From Paracoccaceae bacterium (GTDB lineage Bacteria; Pseudomonadota; Alphaproteobacteria; Rhodobacterales; Rhodobacteraceae): a stretch of 9,971 bases of DNA. The position numbers were made by a program, and so were the translations under genes. Position 1 is the first letter of the stretch; every line of letters begins with the position of its first letter. The notes under the pieces were generated by a model. That model saw nothing but the letters and a program-made list of their open reading frames with translations, searched no databases and had not been told where the DNA came from. Positions 1 to 5,101 of this stretch are shown piece by piece. The DNA lies in assembly GCA_020832725.1 (NCBI GenBank), contig JAFIEC010000351.1, positions 1 through 9,971 of the forward strand, given 5' to 3'.

Positions 1-782
1 CCACCCTGCGCATCCTGCCCCGTCCCGAGGGCGCGCGCCCGGTCCTCATCGGGTTCGACTCGAACGAGGTCGCGGGCGCCTGCGTGTCCGCCATCATCCG
101 CGCGGGCCTTCTGCCGGTGGCCATCGAGTTAATGGACCGCCCCTGCATCCGCGCCTGCGAGGCCTTTGCCCATGCCGGCTATCCCGATTGCGAGGCGCTG
201 CTCATCATCGAGGTGGAGGGGGCACCTGCCGAGATCGCGGCTCAGCTGGCCCGGATCACCGAGATCGCCCGCCGCCACGACCCGGTGGAGTTGCGCGAGA
301 GCGGCTCCGAGGCGGAATCGGCCAGGATATGGAAGGGGCGCAAATCTGCCTTTGGTGCGATGGGGCAGATCAACGACTACATCTGTCTGGATGGCACCAT
401 CCCGGTCTCGGAACTGCCGCGGGTGCTTGCCCGCATCGGAGAGATGTCCCGGGATTACGGGCTGGGCGTGGCGAATGTCTTTCACGCCGGCGACGGCAAC
501 ATGCATCCGCTGATCCTGTTCGACGCGAACGCCCCCGGTGAGCTGGAGCGGGCCGAGGCGCTGGGTGCCGATATCCTGAGGTTGTGCGTGGAGGTCGGGG
601 GGTGCCTGACCGGCGAGCATGGGGTGGGCGTGGAAAAGCGTGACCTGATGTTCGAGCAGTTCGGCCCCGACGATCTCGAGGCACAGCTGATGGTCAAGGA
701 CGTGTTCGATCCGAAATGGCTTCTGAACCCTGCCAAGGTGTTCCCGCTCGAGGCGAGCGCAGCCCGCCGGAAGGCGGCATAG
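1..782 (+). CDS. glcD: Glycolate oxidase FAD subunit GlcD, 3' part
   Basis: This is the C-terminal 259 residues of the FAD-linked subunit of glycolate dehydrogenase; the reading frame is open from base 3 and the start lies outside the window. With GlcE and GlcF it oxidises glycolate to glyoxylate and passes electrons towards the quinone pool. The visible part is the FAD-oxidase C-terminal (cap) domain: it carries the family signatures N-V-F-H-A-G-D-G-N-M-H-P near 475-510 and G-C-L-T-G-E-H-G-V-G near 600-630, and ends with the usual L-N-P-A-K-V-F-P close to the C terminus. Two in-frame internal starts (GTG at 84 and later ATGs) are not real starts, because conserved GlcD sequence continues upstream of them to the window edge. 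The full family length is roughly 480 residues, so about the N-terminal half is missing only because of the window boundary. glcE follows 10 bases after the stop, as in a glcDEF operon. Confidence 0.96.
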   Translation, partial: TLRILPRPEGARPVLIGFDSNEVAGACVSAIIRAGLLPVAIELMDRPCIRACEAFAHAGYPDCEALLIIEVEGAPAEIAAQLARITEIARRHDPVELRESGSEAESARIWKGRKSAFGAMGQINDYICLDGTIPVSELPRVLARIGEMSRDYGLGVANVFHAGDGNMHPLILFDANAPGELERAEALGADILRLCVEVGGCLTGEHGVGVEKRDLMFEQFGPDDLEAQLMVKDVFDPKWLLNPAKVFPLEASAARRKAA

Positions 783-792
783 GCATGCCCGC

Positions 793-1908
793 ATGATCCT
801 GCGCCCCGAGACCGAGGCCGAGCTCTCCGAGGCCATCGCGGCAGCCCGCGCACCGCTGGTGCCCCGTGGCGGCGGTACGCGGGGTCTTGGCGCGATGCAG
901 GGTGACGTTCTGGAAACCGGGGCCCTGTCGGGGGTCACCCTCTACGAGCCGGGCGCGCTGACGCTTGTGGTGAAGGCGGGAACGCCGCTTGCGGACGTGC
1001 AGGCGCTTCTGGCGGCCGAAGGGCAACGGCTGGCCTTCGAGCCGCCTGATCTGCTTGCAGTGCTGGGGCGCGAGGGGGTCTCGACCATCGGCGGGGTGGT
1101 GGCTGCCAATGCATCCGGGCCGGGGGGGGGGCTGGCGGGGGCCTGCCGCGACCATGTGCTGGGGGTGCGCCTTGTTGATGGGACGGGGCGCGTCATTCGC
1201 AACGGCGGACGGGTCATGAAGAATGTGACCGGCTACGACCTTGCCCGGCTGATGGCGGGGAGCCACGGCACGCTGGGGGTTCTGTCGGAGGTCTCGCTCA
1301 AGGTGCTGCCCGCCCCCGAAACCTCGGCCACGCTCACGCTGCACGGGCTTGACGCGGCACGGGCGGTCGAGGCGATGACAATGGCGCTCACCTCGCCTTT
1401 CGAGGTGACGGGTGCCGCCTGGCTGCCGGAGGGGATGGCGGGGGCCGGCACCCATTTGCGGCTGGAGGGCTTCTCAGAGCAGGTAAGCTATCGCGTGGGC
1501 AAGCTGGCCGAACGGCTGGCGCCCGTGGGCGCGGCCGAGGTCGTGGACGCGCCCCCGCGATCCGCCAGCCTGTGGGAAGGCATCCGCGATGTGCGTGCGC
1601 TAGCTGGTCTGCCGGGCGCGTTGTGGCGTGTCTCGGCCCGTGGCACGGATGCGCCGTTCCTGCTTGAGCGCGCGGGCGCTTTGTCGGCCATGCTCGACTG
1701 GGGGGGCGGATTGATCTGGCTGCGCATGCCCGAAGGCCACGACCTGCGCGCGGCACTCGGCCCGTTTCGCGGCCATGCCACCCGCCTCGCCGGGGAAGCG
1801 GGCACCCCTGCCTTTCCGCCCGAGCCTGCCCACGTGGCCGCGCTTTCGGCGGGGTTGCGGGCCCGGTTCGACCCGCGTGGCCTGCTCAATCCCGGCCTGA
1901 TGGCCTGA
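793..1908 (+). CDS. glcE: Glycolate oxidase FAD-binding subunit GlcE
   Basis: This 371-residue protein is the second FAD-binding subunit of glycolate dehydrogenase. Visible landmarks are the PP-loop FAD motif P-R-G-G-G-T-R-G-L-G at residues 24-33, the G-G-V-V-A-A-N-A-S-G-P segment around residues 100-110, and the strongly conserved G-G-R-V-M-K-N-V-T-G-Y-D-L followed by G-S-H-G-T-L-G-V-L. The C terminus ends in a typical D-P-R-G-L-L-N-P-G. The ATG at 793 is chosen because the next upstream ATG (785) meets a stop after three codons; no strong Shine-Dalgarno is present, so translational coupling to glcD (10-base gap) is likely. One oddity is a run of ten G residues (1122-1131) encoding G-G-G where relatives I remember carry R-R-I/P just before the conserved R-D motif. 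The length matches the family, so no frameshift is evident. Confidence 0.96.
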   Translation: MILRPETEAELSEAIAAARAPLVPRGGGTRGLGAMQGDVLETGALSGVTLYEPGALTLVVKAGTPLADVQALLAAEGQRLAFEPPDLLAVLGREGVSTIGGVVAANASGPGGGLAGACRDHVLGVRLVDGTGRVIRNGGRVMKNVTGYDLARLMAGSHGTLGVLSEVSLKVLPAPETSATLTLHGLDAARAVEAMTMALTSPFEVTGAAWLPEGMAGAGTHLRLEGFSEQVSYRVGKLAERLAPVGAAEVVDAPPRSASLWEGIRDVRALAGLPGALWRVSARGTDAPFLLERAGALSAMLDWGGGLIWLRMPEGHDLRAALGPFRGHATRLAGEAGTPAFPPEPAHVAALSAGLRARFDPRGLLNPGLMA

Positions 1909-1910
1909 GC

Positions 1911-1927
1911 GAGGGACGCCGCCAATT
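1911..1927 (+). promoter_or_regulatory. Ribosome binding site and ATT initiation region of glcF
   Basis: GAGGGA at 1911-1916 is the best Shine-Dalgarno in the glcE-glcF junction and lies 8 bases before ATT at 1925-1927, which is the normal spacing for an initiation codon. No ATG, GTG or TTG is present in frame between the upstream stop (1898-1900) and TTG at 1952. The site decides the start of glcF. Confidence 0.6.
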
Positions 1928-3223
1928 CAGACGACCTTTTCCCCGGAACAGTTGCGCGACCCTGATGTCGCGCGCTCCAACCAGATCCTGCGGGCCTGCG
2001 TGCATTGCGGCTTCTGTACGGCGACCTGCCCCACCTATCAGGTGCTGGGCGACGAGCTCGACAGCCCTCGCGGGCGGATCTACCTGATCAAGGACATGCT
2101 GGAGGCGGGCCGCCCGGCCGATGAAAAGACCGTCCGCCACATCGACCGTTGCCTGTCATGCCTCGCCTGCATGACGACCTGCCCCTCGGGCGTGCACTAC
2201 ATGCATCTTGTCGACCATGCCCGTGCCCATATCGAGAAGACCTACCGCCGCCCTCTGTTCGAGCGGCTGCTGCGCAATGTGCTGGCCCATGTGCTGCCCT
2301 ATCCCATGCGCTTCCGGCTGGCGCTGGTGGGGGCCAAGCTGGCGCGGCCCTTCCGCAGGCTGGTGCCCGACGCGCGGCTGCGGGCGATGCTCGACATGGC
2401 GGGCGCGCCGATCCCGCCGGTCAGCCGCAACGATGACCCGCAGGTGTTCCCCGCCCGGGGTCCGCGGCGGATGCGGGTGGCGCTGATGACCGGCTGTGCG
2501 CAACGGGCACTGAATACCGACATCAACGATGCCACGATCCGGCTGCTGACCCGGCTGGGGGCCGAGGTGGTGATTGCCCGGGGCGCGGGCTGTTGCGGGG
2601 CGCTGACCCATCACATGGGCAAGGCGGACCTGTCCCACGCCTCGGCCGCAGCCAATATCCGGGCCTGGTCGGCCGAGATGGCGGGCGAGGGGCTGGATGC
2701 GATCGTGATCAACACCTCTGGCTGTGGCACCACGGTCAAGGATTACGGGCACATGTTCCGCAATGATCCGATGGCCGGGGAGGCCGCTGCCGTTGCTGGC
2801 ATCGCACGTGACGTGAGCGAGGTGCTGGAGGTTCTTGGACTGCCCGAGGGCGCTGCGGCGCCGCGCCCGGCGCGGGTGGCCTATCACGCGGCCTGCTCGC
2901 TCCAGCATGGCCAGCAGAACAAGGCCACGCCCAAGGCCCTGCTGACGGCGGCGGGGTTCGAGGTGGTGGAGCCCTCGGATTCGCATCTGTGCTGCGGCTC
3001 TGCGGGCACCTACAACCTGATGCAGCCGGCCCTGTCGTCCGAGCTGAAGCGGCGCAAGGTGGCCACACTCGAGGCGCGCGCCCCCGACATCATCGCGGCC
3101 GGCAACCTGGGCTGCATGATCCAGATCGGCTCGGCAACCGGGGTGCCCGTGGTGCACAGCGTGGAGCTGCTTGACTGGGCCACCGGCGGGCCCGAGCCGC
3201 GCGCCCTTCGCCCGGCGCCCTGA
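1925..3223 (+). CDS. glcF: Glycolate oxidase iron-sulfur subunit GlcF, probable ATT start
   Basis: This is the ferredoxin-like subunit that takes electrons from GlcD/GlcE. Counting from the ATT at 1925 it has 432 residues. Two 4Fe-4S motifs are visible, C25-x2-C28-x2-C31-x3-C35-P and C76-x2-C79-x2-C82-x3-C86-P, followed by two cysteine-rich CCG domains with G-C-C-G-A and L-C-C-G-S-A-G motifs that bind a further cluster or heterodisulfide-like site in this superfamily. The only ordinary start in the open frame upstream of the first cluster is TTG at 1952, which would cut away codons reading Q-T-T-F-S-P-E-Q. GlcF proteins I know from related bacteria begin M-Q-T-x-F-x-P-E-Q-L, so the first codon aligned to Met is ATT at 1925. 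It sits 8 bases after GAGGGA (1911-1916), whereas TTG has only a poor GGAA 3 bases upstream. The frame is closed by a TGA at 1898-1900. If ATT is wrong, the start is 1952. Confidence 0.95.
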   Translation: MQTTFSPEQLRDPDVARSNQILRACVHCGFCTATCPTYQVLGDELDSPRGRIYLIKDMLEAGRPADEKTVRHIDRCLSCLACMTTCPSGVHYMHLVDHARAHIEKTYRRPLFERLLRNVLAHVLPYPMRFRLALVGAKLARPFRRLVPDARLRAMLDMAGAPIPPVSRNDDPQVFPARGPRRMRVALMTGCAQRALNTDINDATIRLLTRLGAEVVIARGAGCCGALTHHMGKADLSHASAAANIRAWSAEMAGEGLDAIVINTSGCGTTVKDYGHMFRNDPMAGEAAAVAGIARDVSEVLEVLGLPEGAAAPRPARVAYHAACSLQHGQQNKATPKALLTAAGFEVVEPSDSHLCCGSAGTYNLMQPALSSELKRRKVATLEARAPDIIAAGNLGCMIQIGSATGVPVVHSVELLDWATGGPEPRALRPAP

Positions 3224-3272
3224 GGCGGCGGGTCCAGCGCCACATTCTGGCCCCCGACGGCTGGTATCACCT

Positions 3273-3287
3273 CTCCGATTGTCGGAG
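3273..3287 (+). promoter_or_regulatory. Hairpin enclosing the protease ribosome binding site
   Basis: CTCCGA (3273-3278), a TTG loop (3279-3281) and TCGGAG (3282-3287) form a perfect 6-bp hairpin. Its 3' arm contains GGAG (3284-3287), the Shine-Dalgarno of the gene starting at 3295, 7 bases away. The ribosome site would be closed when the stem is formed. Whether the stem is stable enough to control translation is inference. The rest of the 71-base gap after glcF shows no clear promoter or terminator. Confidence 0.45.
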
Positions 3288-3294
3288 TGGACCC

Positions 3295-4146
3295 ATGCGC
3301 AACGTCCTGATGTCGGGCCTTCTCGCCCTTTCCATGGCTGCGGCGACCCCGGCCCCGGCGTTGCCTCCGGACAGTGGTCTGCAGCCGCTGGAAACGATGG
3401 CCGCGCTGCGCGGGCTGGAGGCGGTGGGGCGGCTGGAGATCGGGGGCAGGGGCTTTTGCACCGCGACCCTGATCTCGGAGAGTGAGGTGCTGACCGCGGC
3501 CCATTGCCTGTTCGATCCTGCGGACGGGATGGCAGTGGCCCCGGAAGCACTGATCTTTCGGGCGGGTCTGCGCCACGGGCGCGCGGCTGCCGAGCGCGGG
3601 GTGCGTGCGGTCGCGATTCACCGAGACTATGATTTCAGGGACGAGGACCGCCTGCGCCGCGTGGCCAGCGACGTGGCCCTCCTGTCGCTGGACAGGCCCG
3701 TGCGTGGCCCCGTCCGGCCCCTTCCGACACTGCGTGCGCCCGGGGCGGGTGCAGCGGTGCATGTGGTCTCCTACGCCCATGACCGCGCCGAAGCCCCGGC
3801 CCTGCAGGCGCGCTGCCACGTTCTGCCGGCGCGCGGGCCGCACCTGACGACCTCCTGCGATGTGGATTACGGGGCATCGGGCGCTCCGATCCTGGTCGAA
3901 CAGGGCGGGGTCCGGTTTGTCGCCTCGGTTGTGTCGGCCAAGGCGGCGCTGGGAACCCGGCCGGTGGCCCTGGGCGCACAGCTCGATATCGTCGTGCCCA
4001 TGCTGCGGGCGGAACTGTCGAGAGGGCACGCGCGCCAGCTTGCCGCGCCGGGTGGGTCAGAGCGTGACGCGCCCGTTCCGGTCCGTCTGATGCAGGGCAC
4101 GAGCGGGGCGCGTTTTCTGCGCCCGCCTCCTCCGAAAACCCCTTGA
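3295..4146 (+). CDS. Exported trypsin/V8-like serine protease
   Basis: The 283-residue product has a signal peptide (charged M-R-N, hydrophobic stretch 4-16, likely cleavage near A-P-A around residue 22), so it probably works in the periplasm or outside. The chymotrypsin-fold catalytic triad is intact: His70 in L-T-A-A-H-C, Asp126 in A-S-D-V-A-L-L and Ser195 in G-A-S-G-A-P. Cys55/Cys71 and Cys174/Cys188 are well placed for disulfides. The serine motif is G-A-S-G-A-P rather than the trypsin G-D-S-G-G-P; lack of the Asp before Ser is common in bacterial V8-like or Trypsin_2 proteins and suggests no trypsin-style zymogen activation. Substrate is not predictable. The last 40 residues are Pro/Arg rich and probably disordered. 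The start at 3295 has GGAG 7 bases upstream and gives a complete signal peptide. It follows glcF by 71 bases and precedes hsp20; its stop codon lies inside the hsp20 promoter. Confidence 0.88.
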   Translation: MRNVLMSGLLALSMAAATPAPALPPDSGLQPLETMAALRGLEAVGRLEIGGRGFCTATLISESEVLTAAHCLFDPADGMAVAPEALIFRAGLRHGRAAAERGVRAVAIHRDYDFRDEDRLRRVASDVALLSLDRPVRGPVRPLPTLRAPGAGAAVHVVSYAHDRAEAPALQARCHVLPARGPHLTTSCDVDYGASGAPILVEQGGVRFVASVVSAKAALGTRPVALGAQLDIVVPMLRAELSRGHARQLAAPGGSERDAPVPVRLMQGTSGARFLRPPPPKTP

Positions 4147-4169
4147 ATTCGCCTCTTCTGCTGCCCAAT
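4142..4169 (+). promoter_or_regulatory. Candidate sigma-32 (RpoH) promoter of hsp20
   Basis: CTTGAA at 4142-4147 (preceded by CC) matches the RpoH -35 consensus exactly, and CCCAAT at 4164-4169, 16 bases further on, resembles the heat-shock -10 (CCCCAT-type). The -35 box contains the TGA stop of the protease gene (4144-4146). Transcription would begin near 4176, giving a leader of about 90 bases before hsp20. The match is by eye; the position directly before a small heat-shock gene supports it. Confidence 0.55.
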
Positions 4170-4184
4170 TCAACCGTGTCGGAG

Positions 4185-4225
4185 GCCCGATCGGGCTCTG
4201 GCGGAACCGCCCGTCCCATGAGGGA
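4185..4225 (+). other. Structured 5' leader of hsp20 (upstream hairpins)
   Basis: Three short inverted repeats follow one another: the perfect 12-base palindrome GCCCGATCGGGC (4185-4196), GGCG-GAAC-CGCC (4200-4211) and TCCC-ATGA-GGGA (4214-4225). They lie upstream of the hairpin that holds the Shine-Dalgarno. A chain of small 5' stems before a thermosensitive last hairpin is the usual architecture of ROSE leaders in alphaproteobacteria; the assignment of these stems is inference. Confidence 0.45.
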
Positions 4226-4244
4226 GGGCATGACAAACGCGAAC

Positions 4245-4263
4245 CATCGCTCAAAGGAGGATG
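4245..4263 (+). promoter_or_regulatory. ROSE-like RNA thermometer hairpin before hsp20
   Basis: Bases 4245-4252 (C-A-U-C-G-C-U-C) pair with 4257-4263 (G-A-G-G-A-U-G) around an AAAG loop (4253-4256), giving 7 base pairs with a single unpaired G at 4249. The 3' arm contains most of the Shine-Dalgarno (AAAGGAGG, 4253-4260). The U-C-G-C-U element with a G facing the Shine-Dalgarno strand is the hallmark of ROSE elements, known translational heat switches of small heat-shock genes in rhizobia and other proteobacteria. At low temperature the site would be closed; heat opens it. Confidence 0.65.
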
Positions 4264-4265
4264 AC

Positions 4266-4736
4266 ATGCGTCATTTCGATCTTACACCCCTGTATCGCAG
4301 CACTGTCGGTTTCGACCGCATGGCCGAGATGATGGACCGGGTCTTTTCCGACCAGGTGAATCAGCCCGCCTATCCGCCCTTCAACATCGTGAAGACCGCT
4401 GAAATCGCCTATCGCATCTCGATCGCGGTGGCGGGTTTCACGCAGGAAGACCTCTCGATCGAGGTCAAGGCCAACGAGCTGCTGGTCACGGCGCGGAAAT
4501 CCCGCGAGGAGGAGCCGCGCAATTATCTGCACCGCGGCATCGCCGAGCGCACCTTCGAGAAGCGCTTTCACCTTGCCGACCATGTCCGGGTGACAGGTGC
4601 CGTCCATGAGAACGGCATGCTGCATGTGGACCTCGCCCGCGAGGTGCCCGAGGCGCTCAAGCCGCGACGCATCGAGATCGCGGCCTCGGCCTCGGAACAG
4701 CAAGCCCCTGCGCTTGAAGGCAAGAACGCCGCCTGA
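4266..4736 (+). CDS. ibpA: Small heat-shock protein, Hsp20/IbpA type
   Basis: The 156-residue product is a cytoplasmic ATP-independent holdase that binds unfolding proteins and hands them to DnaK/ClpB. After a short N-terminal arm (R-S-T-V-G-F-D-R, with an amphipathic stretch to about residue 30) comes P-P-F-N-I and the alpha-crystallin domain (about 38-138), including the signature A-x3-N-G-x-L at 112-119 and R-E-V-P-E-A-x-K-P-R-R. The C-terminal I-x-I anchor is I136-E-I138, followed by a polar tail. The ATG at 4266 is chosen because AAAGGAGG ends 5 bases upstream and the protein then begins like other IbpA proteins; an in-frame TTG at 4143 would add 41 unrelated residues overlapping the protease gene. 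Regulation probably combines an RpoH-like promoter at 4142-4169 with the thermometer at 4245-4263. Close paralogues named HspA/HspD exist, so the symbol is approximate. Confidence 0.95.
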   Translation: MRHFDLTPLYRSTVGFDRMAEMMDRVFSDQVNQPAYPPFNIVKTAEIAYRISIAVAGFTQEDLSIEVKANELLVTARKSREEEPRNYLHRGIAERTFEKRFHLADHVRVTGAVHENGMLHVDLAREVPEALKPRRIEIAASASEQQAPALEGKNAA

Positions 4737-4744
4737 GGCGTGTC

Positions 4745-4773
4745 GGCGGGTCCGCGCCTGTTCCGGGCCCGCC
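4745..4773 (+). terminator. GC-rich hairpin after hsp20, no U-tract
   Basis: A stem of 10 pairs can form between 4745-4754 and 4764-4773 (GGCGGG pairs with CCCGCC, then U-G, C-G, C-G, G-C) with a 9-base loop. It starts 8 bases after the hsp20 stop. No T-run follows, so it may be an imperfect terminator or a 3' stabiliser of the mRNA rather than a standard intrinsic terminator. Confidence 0.4.
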
Positions 4774-4798
4774 ATCGCCCTTGTGCGCTTGCCATGAG

Positions 4799-4828
4799 TT
4801 GACAATTTCTGCGACTGCAGCATTAACT
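4799..4828 (+). promoter_or_regulatory. Candidate housekeeping promoter of the zinc-ribbon gene
   Basis: A perfect TTGACA (4799-4804) is followed after 18 bases by TTAACT (4823-4828). The surrounding 40 bases are clearly more AT-rich than the rest of the window. Transcription would begin around 4835, leaving a leader of about 70 bases. Confidence 0.5.
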
Positions 4829-4855
4829 TAGATACCTGCGTAACGAGTGTTGAGC

Positions 4856-4893
4856 GACGGGGATTGATCCCGTCTTTGCTGGCTCCTGCAGGA
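4856..4893 (+). other. Two hairpins in the zinc-ribbon gene leader
   Basis: GACGGGG (4856-4862) pairs with TCCCGTC (4868-4874) across an ATTGA loop and is followed by TTTG, which resembles a weak terminator or attenuator. Immediately after comes the 10-base palindrome TCCTGCAGGA (4884-4893), which ends 3 bases before the GAGAGG ribosome site (4896-4901). A role in control of the small gene downstream is inference. Confidence 0.4.
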
Positions 4894-4906
4894 CCGAGAG
4901 GCGATA

Positions 4907-5098
4907 ATGAAAAGGTATTTGCCGAATGTCCGCTGGTTCCGGTGTCACTCCTGCGGATATCGGCTACGGCTAGGCCGCCGCCGTTGCCCTGATTGCCTGA
5001 CCCCGACACGCGTGTACAACCGCTATGGCTTCTGGGCGCTGACGCTCATGGGTGTTGCGATCGTGCTGCTGGCTTCGGGCTTCATTCTGAACGGATGA
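4907..5098 (+). CDS. Small membrane-anchored zinc-ribbon protein, unknown function
   Basis: I do not recognise a named family. The 63-residue product has a basic N-terminal half with four cysteines in two C-x2-C knuckles (Cys13/Cys16 and Cys27/Cys30, 10 residues apart), the pattern of a small zinc ribbon, followed by one hydrophobic helix at about residues 41-60 and a three- or four-residue tail. The Arg-rich N-terminal side (R-L-R-L-G-R-R-R) predicts a cytoplasmic ribbon and a single-pass membrane anchor. Start: ATG at 4907 with GAGAGG 5 bases upstream. A promoter with an exact TTGACA lies about 100 bases upstream, so it is expressed on its own rather than from the hsp20 promoter. It converges on metR with only 3 bases between stop codons. 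Coding is supported by the clean cysteine spacing, the helix, the RBS and the promoter. Confidence 0.8.
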   Translation: MKRYLPNVRWFRCHSCGYRLRLGRRRCPDCLTPTRVYNRYGFWALTLMGVAIVLLASGFILNG

Positions 5099-5101
5099 GC
5101 C

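Noticed and set aside
2156..3550. Long minus-strand frame opposite glcF and the protease.
   Set aside because: Shadow of GC-rich coding DNA; low-complexity Arg/Pro/His-rich translation and no motifs, while the plus strand has two clear genes.
4143..4265. Longer hsp20 start at TTG 4143.
   Set aside because: It would overlap the protease end and span the promoter and thermometer; the added 41 residues are not Hsp20 sequence and ATG 4266 has a near-perfect Shine-Dalgarno.
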